Assembly (NCBI GenBank): GCA_000934385.1
Contig: KN880719.1
Coordinates: forward strand, 1-29,292
DNA from: Cylindrobasidium torrendii FP15055 ss-10
Lineage: Eukaryota; Basidiomycota; Agaricomycetes; Agaricales; Physalacriaceae
DNA length: 29,292 bases
Direction of reading: 5' to 3'
Positions 1-10,371 of this stretch are shown here, piece by piece. The first letter of the stretch is position 1. Each line of letters begins with the position of its first letter. Made by a program: the position numbers and the translations under genes. Below the pieces are notes generated by a model that made no database searches, was not told the origin of the DNA, and worked only from the letters and a program-made list of their open reading frames with translations.

Positions 1-392
1 GATTCACCATGGTGGATACAGAAAGAAAAAGATCAGATCGGGTCCAATCAAGTAATTACGCGTCGTGTGGCGCAATTTCCGCGTAAATTCGCAACGGCAC
101 CGCCGCCGCCCTCGCGAATTACGTAAGGCGTGACGAACGGTATCGATAGCCTTGTCGGCGCACTCACGCCGCTCCTACAACGTATATACAGCAAGATATT
201 TATTTTTCGTAGCTACGTTCACTCAGAATCGAACCGCTGACCGGCCGCTTTAGGCCACGCGAGAAAACCGCAGGGACCGCGCCGTTTTTGGAAGTTGAAA
301 CGAAAAACCGGTGAGTCTCATTATTTTCCGAAACTCCTGTAGCGTCTGAACTTAGTCCTAACGGTCACTGCCATTCTCACCACACCAGCAGG
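1..392. other. Intergenic left edge, no gene seen
   Basis: No supported coding region. The first half is CG-rich with several CGCG and CGAATTACG words. A short AT-rich patch lies near 181-210. The last 30 bases before the F-box gene at 393 resemble the bases just before the second F-box gene at 2195 (both contain ACGGTCACTG), so the end of this stretch is probably its duplicated promoter or 5' leader. Confidence 0.5.
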
Positions 393-1990
393 ATGTCTTT
401 AGGTGAGTATTTGCGCCGTCCGGTCAATATTTACCAGAAGAATTGCCCCCTTATTAGGTGGCAATGCTCATCCAGTTCACAACACCGACCAGTGGCAGTC
501 GGTATCGCGCCAGCTCAAATCGTTTGTCCCTCCAATCGATAGCCTGCCCGACGATGTGCTGGTAGACATCATACAACTGTGTATTGATATTGGGTGGACA
601 TATTGCACACACGGACATGTACTCTTGTTCAGACTGTCCCACGTGTGTCGCCACTGGAGGAAGCTTGTCATTGCCTCGCCCCTACTCTGGTCGCATATCG
701 ATGTTGAATGGCTTGGTTTCCACTTTGAAAGGGAACCCTACAGCCTCGCCGACACTTTTTTCCGAATGGCACAACATGCCCCGCTGCATGTAGAGATTGA
801 TGTGGCGGAGAGTGGCCGCGTTGGTGCGGCTTTGCGTAGTAATTCGGGTCGACCATGCATCGCAGGCATCCTAGAGGAGTCGCTCCACCGTTGCAAGCGC
901 CTGGACATTACACTTCTGACTTCAGCAAAACAGAACGTCGAAGTGGTACGCCTGGATCGGTGGATCTTTCCCTCGCTGGAAGACCTGCGTTTGAAACTTG
1001 TGTATGGCAAGGATGGGTCGCAAGGGTCGGGCCTTACCTCTAATCTCCCAAAATTGACAAGGTTGTACGTTGAAGGTGATGACTGCGACATCCTTGATTG
1101 GGTCAGTGACAGTTTTGTCAATCTTTCAGTGTCTTACGGATGACCGTCCCCAAGTTTCCCTGGCACCAATTGACGACTCTTTCATGGGAGATCTACGCGC
1201 CTTTGAACGGAATTCTGAAGATTCTCACGCTGACAGAGAGGCTAGAGACGCTCGAAATAGGAGGCGAAACATTCGACGGTCCTAATAGCAAGCCAGGTTT
1301 AGACTCCCATGTCACTCTTGCGCACCTCAAGTCGCTCAAAGTGGATTGGCAACCCGAATTCATGCAGTTCATATGCTGCCCCGCACTAGAAGATTTTACC
1401 ATTACCGGCATTGTACACGACATGTTGACGGCCTTCCTCGTGAGATCAAAGCCTCCCCTCAAAGTTATCCGTGTCTTGGAGTCCGGAGAATGGCAAGGTC
1501 TCAAAACCGAAGCTATTGTCGGCAGTATACCTATCCTGGAGGAGTTCAAGGTTACAGAGAGGCTTGGCCTTTTCAGTCGATTTTTCACTTCGGGCAAACT
1601 TGAAGGCTACGATATCCCTCTCACGAAGACGCTTACACTCAATATACCCAATCCTATCGACGAAATATGCTCCAATGGCTACGGCATCCTTTTCCTTCTC
1701 GGCTCGTTCACGATGACGAATAGCAAATTACAGGCCTTCAAATTGCGGACGTACGCAGATTGTTGTTACGACTCATCCAGGGTAGACCTGGTATCTGAGC
1801 GCCGCTCGAGGGAACGCATTCGAGCCTCGGCGTTTTTCCAAGGCCTTGAGGCAATGCGTTCGGAAGGTCTTGAGGTCATTGTGTCCTACTCCCCGTCAAC
1901 TGGTACGTCCGTGGCTATGGTTTAGTCAAGCCGTGCTGAACATATGCTACTTTAGATCCTGAGGATGAAGCAAGTCGAGAGTATTACTAA
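393..1990 (+). pseudogene. F-box protein, frameshifted tandem paralogue
   Basis: Likely model: exon 1 at 393-402 (10 nt), intron 403-457, exon 2 at 458-1902, intron 1903-1955, exon 3 at 1956-1990. The protein would start MSLGGNAHPVHNTDQWQS and carry an F-box (LPDDVLVDIIQLC ... VCRHWRKLVIASPLLWSHI), followed by an LRR-like C-terminal region. F-box proteins of this kind bind Skp1 and present substrates to SCF ubiquitin ligases. Both introns and both tiny terminal exons match the neighbour at 2195-3927. Two defects are visible. First, the reading frame breaks at about 1121-1131: before it the protein follows the paralogue to DSFVNL, after it the match resumes at FPWHQLTTLSW one frame over, and total exon length is not a multiple of three. 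Second, the coiled-coil segment of about 60 residues before the F-box is missing. I read it as a decaying copy. A sequencing error could explain the frameshift but not the missing segment. Confidence 0.65.
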
Positions 1991-2194
1991 AATCGCATAA
2001 TACAGATTGTATCTCCATTTGAAACTATTATCCATGACCTTTCCTTCATCGGTTTGAGTACGTGCATCGGCTTTTCATACATACATATGTAGATAGTATG
2101 CGCCACTGCTTCGTGGTTATAATCAAATGGATTTGATGGATGACTTACATAATTGAAGCAACGTCCTTTCTTGACGGTCACTGCGCTTCTCAGG

Positions 2195-3927
2195 ATGTCA
2201 TCAAGTTAGTATCCGCACCGTCTGCTTGAAACTTCCCTCATAGTCACCTCCTTAGAAAACACATATACGCCGCCTAGTACTGACTGGCAGTCATTCGTGC
2301 AGGATCCTCGACTCCACCAGCTAATAGACCCTCCAAGCGACTTTGATTTTCAAACTATCAACACTCAGACAAAGGATACCATTCGGACTTATACATCTGA
2401 TTTTGACGCCCAAGTTGCCTCTCTCGAACAATCCATCGCGCAGTTGACGATCCAGCGTGATCTTCTGGCGTCTCTTTCCCACCGCCTCAAATCGTTTGTC
2501 CCGCTCGTCAACGCTATCCCAGATGGAGTGCTGCTGGATATCTTCCAACTGTGTCTCGATGCCGGCCCTTTACACAGACATGACACCTTGTTCCGGCTAA
2601 CCCAAGTGTGCCGCCACTGGAGGAAGCTCGTTATTGCCTCGCCCCTACTTTGGTCACATATTGATGTTGACTGGGTTGGGTTCCATCGCGATGGAGAACC
2701 TTATAGCCTCGCCGCCTCTGCTTTCCAGAGGGCACATCACGTACCGCTGCATGTAACCATCGATGTGACGGAGATCGATTCAATTTTACACACTGGTTAT
2801 CGACTAGGAGTACAGGACGTGCTCAACGAGTCGCTCAATCGCTGCAGGCGACTGGACATCACACATCGGACGGTATGCGCACGGAAAGACATCGAGCTGC
2901 TGGGGCTGGACCGCTGGGAACTTCCCATGCTAGAGGAACTGCGTTTGAAGTTTTGTTCTCTCATATTGTTCGAGCCAGAGGAGCTAGGCTTCGTCTCCGA
3001 GTTCCCAAAATTGACCATCCTGCACGTTGAAGGCGGACATCGGCTTGAGAACGTTGGGGACAGCTTCGACAATTTATGGCGTCTCAAGAAAGACTCTCCG
3101 CATTTCCCTTGGCACCAATTGACGACCTTGTCATGGACAGTCTTCGCGACAACCGGCGATTTTTTGAAAATTCTAGCAGTCACAACAAAGTTGGAGATCC
3201 TGGAGATAGGAGACATGCTGCGAGCTGACCCATTGGACCAGTCGACACTCCGTGTTACTCTCATGCACCTGAAGACGCTCCGCATCGAGTGGGCCCCCGC
3301 CGGTATTTTACAGCGGATTTGTTGCCCCGGACTGGAGCATTTGATCTATTCCCGCATCAAACAAGACTTCTTGGTAGCCTTCCTCCTGGCGTCAAAGCCT
3401 CCTCTCAAAACCATGGGCACCAGTTATCTGAAATGCTGGCAAGACTTTGCGTCCGACGCTGTCATGTGCAGTATACCCATCCTCGAGGAGTTCGTGGTCA
3501 CAGAACCACTCGAAAATCTTTCCTACATGGTCCCTGCTGCCTCAAGCGTCGGAGGTCACTTTCCTCTCACGAAGACTCTCACACTCCATGTGTCTGATCC
3601 TTTCGACGAGGTGCTTTCCGACAAGTATGGCATTATATTGTTCGTTCGTCTATATTGGCCGCATCGTGGACTGCAGAAGCTCAAACTACACGCACATGTC
3701 CATCGATGGAAAGGTGCATACAGAGACTCGTCTCAGGACTTCTCAAGGGAACGCATTCGAACCTCGCCGCTGCTTCAAGGACTCGAAGAAATGCGCTCGG
3801 AGGGTCTTGAGGTCACGGTGACCTACTCTCCGTCGACAGGTATGTCGGCAGCCGCTCCTGAGTCGATCTGTTCTGACTATATGCTGCTTTAGATCCTGAC
3901 GACGAAGCAAGTCGAGAGTACTACTAA
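2195..3927 (+). CDS. F-box protein with coiled coil and LRR-like region
   Basis: Predicted 542 aa from three exons: 2195-2204, 2256-3839 and 3893-3927. The start ATG is in a 10-nt first exon; a GTTAGT donor and TTAG acceptor join it in frame to give MSSKNTYTPPSTDWQS. The last intron has a GTATGT donor and CTGAC branch site and adds a C-terminus ending DDEASREYY. Residues about 35-75 form a predicted coiled coil (ASLEQSIAQLTIQRDLLASL). The F-box follows (IPDGVLLDIFQLC ... VCRHWRKLVIASPLLWSHI), then a long leucine-rich region as in agaric F-box families. The expected role is a substrate receptor in an SCF E3 ligase; the substrate is unknown. It is the intact partner of the broken copy directly upstream and shares its splice pattern. 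The long exon is well supported, while the two tiny exons rest on splice signals plus conservation with the neighbour. Confidence 0.85.
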
Positions 3928-4344
3928 AATCGTGATTGCATTCTTGTTGATTGAAAGCCTGCATGGGTGTCTTGAGGCTTGAGCGTCAATACGTCTTTAT
4001 GAAGACTTTCCCGTCAATAAAATTAGCAATCATATGTACTGGGAATTTAATTTTGAAAGGCCAGGAAAGGATGCAGCATGAACAAGTCCATAGAAACCTG
4101 TAAAGGAATAATAGAGCGCATCTTGCTCTGCCAGACAAAAAATACACCGCACGCTGAGTGAATTGAAGGCTCGATGAATCGGGCGAAATATCGTGTACAA
4201 CGAAGCTGATGTATGTATGCATACACAACCGGAATAGAAACGTGAGAGTAGCGTAAGGAATAAGCCTCGGCCGCTCGTCCGGCTCTAGTAAAAGTACCAA
4301 CCACTTTAATCGTTGTTTGTGTGCTGATCGTCTCCGTGAGGGAT
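3928..4344. other. Intergenic region between convergent F-box genes
   Basis: The 3' ends of the F-box genes at 2195-3927 (+) and 4345-5959 (-) face each other here. The stretch is AT-richer than the genes. I see no supported gene, repeat or RNA. It should hold both 3' untranslated regions. Confidence 0.5.
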
Positions 4345-5959
4345 TTAATCCCAATCTCGAAATTCCGGAATCCTCTCGAAATGCGGGGCATACCCTCTAC
4401 CCAAAAGCTCAGAGACTTTTGTATATGCCCCGATGCTATCCCTGAGTCTTTGCACCGCCATCGTGTTTACGGTGCTCGCGCTTCTTGACAGAATCTGCAC
4501 CTCGTCCAATCGTCCGATGCCTGGCTGACTCTGCCTTGCAGTCAACATCTCTACGATACCGTCAATAGTGTAGGACAAAGTGCTGTGTCCGGGTAGGCGA
4601 AGGATACGAAGTTTAGGAAGGATGTTGCTAGAATCGCGCAACAAGGAGGACAACTCGTTCATGCAGGAAACATCGAGAAGCACATACAGTGTGCGAATAT
4701 TACTCATCGATTCGAGTTGCGAGAGAATGTTGTGAGCATTTGGACCCCTGAACGAAATTTCCAGATTCTCGATCTCCTTGTAGTCTACAAGGTCTGGAAA
4801 GTTCAAAGTCAGATATGTGCGGTCGTATACGAATTCATCCAGCGAAAGCCTCCTGATTTGTGGGGCACGTATCCGATTGACCAGAAGTTGTATCTCCTCC
4901 AGATATCCAACAATCCACAGAGTGTGTAGGGCTGGATATAGGGCACTCTCCTTTTGGGTCGAGTTCCCCAGCGTGCAAAGATCGTCATCGTTCATGCATT
5001 TGAGCCGTAACACCTCGACAGCAGAATCGGCCAGAACATCAAGAACGTCGAGGTAGTACTGCTCCAGATTCACATGCGTGAGTTGCTTCCAGGGAGGGTA
5101 AAAGTAGTTCACCCTTGCCGCACCAAACTCGAGGGTATGCAAGTTGTGCAAATCGAAGTTGGTTTCCACAGTCTCGTCCGAGTCGTACGAGTCAGGGTTC
5201 AACCTAAGATACTGCAGATTTACAAAAGAGAAGCCTTTGAATGGAGATAATGAGAGCGCGGAGAGGTATCCAATATCGTGCTGCGCGTCACGGAGAAGAG
5301 CGATAATGCTGGGGGGCGTCCGATGCGAAACGGTGTCGCCGTTGACGGTAATATATCGAGGCCTAGCGCGCCGGAGAATTGCCTCCAACTGCAGGTCCAA
5401 CAACCGACCAGGCTTCTCCCACAACCTCAGCTCGTGAATGACACACCACATCTTACTGTCCGAGACAGCTAAGGTCCTCCATCGACGGCATACTTGTGAG
5501 AGTACCCAGGGCGGCCATGCCAATGTGTTAAGCGGGTTGACCTTTTTTTCAAAAGACCTCCTGCGTGCAAATGTGCGCAATTCAAAAATGAAGAGAAGAA
5601 CGTCGTCAGGAAGAAGCCTAATTGGACTCGAACAGCCTTTATGCATCGTAATCGCCGCTTTCACGCATCCAAGGGTCTTCTCTAGGTCGTTCAGCGCAGC
5701 TTGTGTTGCCTTCATGAGTTCCTTGAGCCGTACACGCTCTTGCGCAAGTTCTTCGAGCCCAGCCTCAACTATCTCCGTATCTGTGGAGCTCAACGGCGCA
5801 TTCGACACCAGGATCTGAGGAATTCGAGGATTGATGGACAGGCCGGGGAGTGCAAGGTTCTTGAATGAGCAGATGGGGCAAATGTCTCCAGAGCTAGAAT
5901 ATTATTTATGAGGTGGGAATAAGTTATCGATGGGAAATCACTCACTCTACGGTTGCCAT
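4345..5959 (-). CDS. F-box protein with N-terminal CPIC motif
   Basis: Predicted 520 aa from two exons: 5946-5959 (14 nt) and 4345-5893, with a 52-nt intron (GTGAGT donor, TCTAG acceptor). Splicing gives an N-terminus MATVDSGDICPICSFKNL, where the CPIC motif is a single CxxC pair. A coiled-coil stretch (about 55-85, rich in E, L, K and A) leads to the F-box (LLPDDVLLFIFELR ... VLSQVCRRWRTLAVSDSKMW). The rest is LRR-like and about 400 residues long. The likely role is an SCF substrate adaptor. The first exon was chosen because the open frame has no good ATG before the F-box, and the upstream ATG splices in frame. The broken fragment at 11983-12619 is a relative of its C-terminal half. It is a different subfamily from the pair at 393-3927. 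Confidence 0.85.
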
Positions 5960-6450
5960 GCTTCAAAATGGTAGTGGTGGAAGCAGTCCAAGTTCGTCGA
6001 TCGCTGATCGACTGGCATCATGCATGTCCTTGTTTGTACAGTGTACTTATGTAAGTGGAAGTGCTACAAGCTCTGACCTGTCTCTGCTGCAAAATACAAG
6101 TAATCTTTCGAGACTGAACTGGTTCCACAAATTCTTGCGTTGGCCGGAATACGCGGTGTGGAATATTCCCAAAGCGAATGATGGCCAGTTTTAAAGTATG
6201 ATACACGCTACATACGCAGTGACGAAGGGTACACGAAAGCCCCTGAACTAGCAGAAAGCCCCAGGATGATATCTTCACAAGATGGCCACAAAGAGGGTAG
6301 CGACAAACATGGTAACTGAAATACACGAGAGCGATGACTTGTAGTGTAATGTAAGTAAACAATTTAGCAGAAGTAATAATTGGCGCACTCAGAGGGAACG
6401 ATCCTAGGGGACCCAAGGTAAGCACGACGTATGCTTGGCTTGAATAGCGC
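5960..6450. other. Intergenic, no gene seen
   Basis: Lies between the start of the F-box gene (minus) and the 3' end of the arrestin-like gene (minus). It should contain the F-box promoter on the right of 5959 and the arrestin 3' untranslated region. Open frames here show no recognisable domain. Confidence 0.45.
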
Positions 6451-7851
6451 TTACTTTGGTTGTGCAGCATCGAGGAGGCCCAGAGCAGGTGTGGGAACGC
6501 CACCGAGCGCATTGAGCTCGCGCTGGATGGTCCCAGACGGATCCGTGGTCACCCTGATCTTCCTCTCACACCGGAGGTGCGGGAGCGCAGAACCCTTTGG
6601 CGGAACGAACGAGACCAGCAGGATATGCTGTACGAATCATATGTTGAAAAACTCCGAGAAGGTAATGATGAGGCCTCACCTCGCGTTTGACCATGTCACC
6701 GATGCACCAAGACGCTTCTTGGCCTGCTGCTCCCGCTCGAACGGTGCCAACGAAGAAGGCTAAGCCATCTGCAGCAACTCCGGAGTCCTCGATTCTTCCG
6801 GTGGATATGACTTCCTCTACAACTGGATCTGCTTTCTTGGATCTTGAGCTTGAGCGCCGGAGTGTTGTTCGCCTGACAATACGAGCAGAGATATTTGCGC
6901 GGACGATGTCGGTTTGTCCAGAGGGAATGGGCGGAAAAGTCACGACAAAAGGTACGTTCTCGCCAGACACATGTGTCGACGCGACTGAGACCTACAGCCA
7001 AGTGATCAGACGGATAACTTCCAATAGAGAGAGTGAGCACACACGTCAAATTGGTCCGAGGCAGTGATGACTGGGTACTTGTCCTCTGCGGATTCATCCC
7101 ACTCGTCCTTCAATAATGCCGCGACAACATCGGGGGCGCCATCCATGAACGGCTCCGACTTGGGCAAATACAACACAGGAATCAAAATGCTACGTCTGCG
7201 CATGAGCATACTACACACACTCGCCAGACTTCCCCCGAAGCACTCACGATTCGTGATAGGTCACTCCACGGCGCTTCCTGAGCATACAAACTTTGATATG
7301 GTAGGACACATCGCAGTTGAGGCCATACTCCCAGATGTAGGACGACGGCGGAAGACGCGAGACGCCTCCTTTGAGATTGATCTGCGCCGGAATGGGAAGC
7401 AGAAAGCCGTGGGCAGCATCGAAGGCGCCTGACCCTGGCATGCTGGGCGCGTACACGGGAATCGTGCGCGCCATGAGCTTGGAGACATAGACACTCCCAT
7501 TGGCTTCTTGGGATACGGAAGTGGAGAGACGCGCCATAAGCTGGTGGTCATTTGTATGAGCGGATATGATGCAAAAAGTCAATGGCCGAGTTGGCTGACC
7601 GTTACCGACACCCGCTGGACGTGGTTGGGTGCACCGGACAGACGGATACTGCCCTCGACGCGCCCGTTCAGACCGTAGCAGGGAGAAGAAGCCTTTTCCC
7701 AGAGACGAGGGCCAAGATCAATAGTCATATGCTTGGTTTTGTAGGTCCAGCGCGTCGTGGACGTCGACGACGAGCCAGCAAGCGTTTGCTCGCAGAGGGT
7801 GAGCTCGGACGAGGCGGCAGACGCGCTGTACGATGGAGTATAGACTGACAT
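6451..7851 (-). CDS. Arrestin-like domain protein
   Basis: Five exons on the minus strand: 7600-7851, 7248-7540, 7045-7195, 6680-6991 and 6451-6627, giving 394 aa. All four introns are 52-59 nt and keep the frame; the start has a CCACC context. The protein shows the beta-sandwich pattern of arrestin_N/alpha-arrestin proteins: an opening strand with LTLCEQTL, then GLNGRVEGSIRLSG, a later GGVSRLPPSSYIWEYG segment and a NVPFVVTFPPIPSG strand leading to the second lobe. It ends RKIRVTTDPSGTIQREL plus a short tail. A PxY motif (PSY, residues 6-8) could bind WW domains, as alpha-arrestins do with Rsp5/Nedd4 ligases, which would link it to endocytosis of membrane proteins. At 394 aa it is shorter than yeast Rod1-type arrestins. 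Family assignment rests on overall pattern, not on a database search. The first donor (GTCAGC at 7599, or GTAACG six bases earlier) is uncertain. Confidence 0.7.
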
Positions 7852-8487
7852 GGTGGTGGAAAGGAAAAGAAAGGAAGGAAGCCTGAATCCAATCAGACAG
7901 GTGTGGGACGGTATTTATCGACAACGGGCCACTGAGCATGTTTGAGACTGATCGGCTCCGAAAGTTTGGAACAATGCGACGCCACTGGATCCTAGCACGA
8001 ACTTGTTCATCCTGGTTAGTTGCTGGTTAGCGGGAGGCTCTCAGATGAAAACCCGACTCTAATGAATGCAAAACATGAAAAGCCGTGCCACTACATAAAA
8101 CTCAAACGTTTTGGCAAGCGCCAACCTGGGCACAAACAACGTAAATTACTGTATACAAGCTAGGAGCCCCGGGCACTCGCATCTCAATATCAATCAGCAC
8201 AATCACACCGACCATAACCAAGAAAAAACACAAACACAACTCTAGTCCAAATGCTACACTAACCAGAAGCGACACGGACGAACTACGTATCCGTACCAGA
8301 TAAAGACTTATATATACAGCAACAAAAAATCAGTCAGTAGCAAGGGAAGCATGTGTGAGAAGGAGATACAGTGATCAACGAATGTGAAGGGGGAGGGCAG
8401 CAGGGGGAAGAGGCTACAAGGGCCAATCAATAGATAAATATAAGAAGCCAAGATAGGATTGTAAATAAGACACTCGAGAGAGAGATA
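7852..8487. other. Intergenic: arrestin promoter and kinase 3' region
   Basis: Just upstream of the arrestin start, the minus strand has a pyrimidine-rich run (about 7855-7880), common at fungal transcription starts, and a TATA-like GATAAATA near 7912-7919. The right part (8400-8487) should be the kinase 3' untranslated region. No other gene is supported. Confidence 0.4.
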
Positions 8488-9902
8488 TTAGAATTCCATG
8501 AACTGGTACGCGGATGGGTCGAAGCGGGCGTGCAATGTCGGCGGCAGCTCCTCACGGAAAAGACCAGGCATCTCTGCCATCGGTGGTGGCGGGTGAGGGA
8601 GGAAATGGCGCATGTCGTCGCCGGACGACGTGTGTGGTATAATAGGCGCCGCAATCTCCCTCCGCTCGAGCGCAACCCAGTCAACGCCCTTGAACCAGGG
8701 ATGGTCAAGGATATCCTGAGGCCCGCCGTTCATGTTCCCTAGACGTTGAGTCCTGTCCGGGTTCAGGAAAGACTTGACCAGTCCTTTCGAAAGCGGGTCG
8801 ACCTGCGGAGTTTGCGGCCATTGCACCTTGCCCGCCAGAATCTTTTCGTAAATCCCATACGGGGACTCGTCGAAGAACGGAGGGAAGCCAACCAACATCT
8901 CGTAGCAAAGAATTCCACACGCCCACCAGTCAGCAGCTTTGCCATGGCCGTCAGATTGGATGATTTCTGGGGCTAGGTATTCAGGTGTCCCGCAAAGCGT
9001 CCATGTACGGTCATCCACGATCTTGGCGAACCCAAAGTCGGTGAGGCGGACATAGCCCCTTGAGTCGAGGAGAAGATTCTCTGGCTTGAGGTCGCGATAG
9101 ATGATGTTGAACGAGTGGAGGTATTTGAGAGCAAGGATGATGGTGGCAAGGTAGAAGCGTGTAACGTCGGGGGAGAAACAGCGTGCACGGCGCAGGTGGT
9201 TAAACAGTTCGCCACCGGGGACATACGACATGAGCATGTACACGTTCAGACTATCCTGGTATGTTGCAAACAGGTCCACTACGAATGGATGATGTACACG
9301 GGACAGGATGTATCGCTCGGCATTGACATGCTCGACTTGACGCAGGCGGACAATCTCAGTCTTGCGCAGGACCTTGAGCGCATAGCAGTTGCTCTGGGAA
9401 CCACGGTGGCGTACCAGGAGCACTCTAGCGAACGTGCCCGTTCCTGGCCAAAATGTCAGAAAGTGGCCTATCACACGCACAAGAAAGGTCACGTACCCAG
9501 CGTTCCCCGCACCTCGAAATCTGTCAACTTGACGCCTGTTTTCTGCAGATGGACCTGTTCGTCCTCGAGAGCGCGCAAGGGAGGGCGGCCTTTCCCTGGC
9601 ACAGGTGTTTCTGCCGTCCCAGACGCCTGCATCTGATTGTCGACCGTTGGGCCACTGTAGCGCGGTTCGGCGTCGACCACGATGGACTCGTCCTCCTCTA
9701 CGTCGTCCAGGTCGATTTCGAGGCTATCGAGGCTGCCCGTGCTCCGGCCCGGCGAGAGCGGTGGGGTGATGGGCGCATCCGTGACCATAGGATGGGAGTT
9801 GCGACGGAGGGAAGACGCATTGGATGGACGTTTTGCAACGACGGCGAGGTCTGTGCCCAGCGATGGGCGCGAAGAAGAGTGTGGGGCGACTGAGTTGGGC
9901 AT
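8488..9902 (-). CDS. cAMP-dependent protein kinase catalytic subunit
   Basis: Two exons, 9497-9902 and 8488-9443, joined over a 53-nt intron (GTACGT donor) that interrupts the glycine loop codon; 453 aa. The AGC-type serine/threonine kinase domain is complete: glycine loop GTGTFARV (136-143), catalytic lysine in YALK (K159), catalytic loop YRDLKPEN (D253), DFG (271-273), activation loop TWTLCGTPEYLAPE with the phosphorylatable threonine at 284, and a C-terminal tail ending in the FxxF-type sequence FMEF. This is the pattern of PKA catalytic subunits, which are held inactive by the regulatory subunit until cAMP binds. About 120 residues precede the kinase domain. They include an RRNS site (33-36) matching PKA's own consensus, two S/T-P sites and an acidic stretch near 62-72. 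It is likely conserved and functional. Confidence 0.93.
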
Positions 9903-10371
9903 TGTTGTCTTGAGATGGATAGCTTGTCGGGCGATGGGAGTTGGAAATTATGGATAAAACGAGCGTGCTGTGCTTGTCCAATTTATGCAAATAGGGTGGC
10001 AGGAGGATGACAAGGCAAGTTTTAATGGCCTTGGTGGTCGAATTAGAAGCGGAAGGGCGGAGTCAAATTAAAAAAAAGCTGGCAGTAAGAGGGGGAGGAG
10101 GAAGAAAAGGGAATGAACGGCCGGAGATGTGGCAGCTAGCTTTAATAGTGCGTAGAGCCGAGTCGAAATTGGCCGTCGTCCTGCGCGTCGTAGTCGGTAA
10201 GCAACCCACGGAATCAGTCTCCTTCTGTCCATCTGGCACCGGCCCGAGACCCCGATCGCGGGCGCAGTAGTGCCCATCTCGCCGCCATCAGTCACTTTGA
10301 CGCTCAATATTGTATAAGTCAAAAAAAAAATATAATCTAGAATCTGCGACTTCATTTATAGCGATACTTAC
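9903..10371. other. Intergenic: kinase promoter and dioxygenase 3' region
   Basis: Upstream of the kinase start on the minus strand lies an inverted CCAAT (9978-9982) next to ATGCAAAT. A purine-rich stretch (10067-10110) and an A run (10320-10330) follow. No gene is supported. The right end should be the 3' untranslated region of the dioxygenase gene. Confidence 0.4.

Noticed and set aside
226..235. Ten-base match to a tRNA B box on the minus strand (GGTTCGATTC) with an A-box-like stretch nearby
   Set aside because: The T stem pairs at only three of five positions, no matching acceptor strands are found, and the two boxes are too close together for a tRNA.
1076..1129. A 54-nt GT...AG stretch that might be an intron healing the frame of the first F-box gene
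   Set aside because: Its length is a multiple of three, so removing it does not restore the frame, and it would delete sequence conserved in the paralogue.
6018..6512. 164-codon minus-strand open frame with hydrophobic stretches
   Set aside because: It overlaps the last exon of the arrestin-like gene in another frame and has no recognisable pattern.
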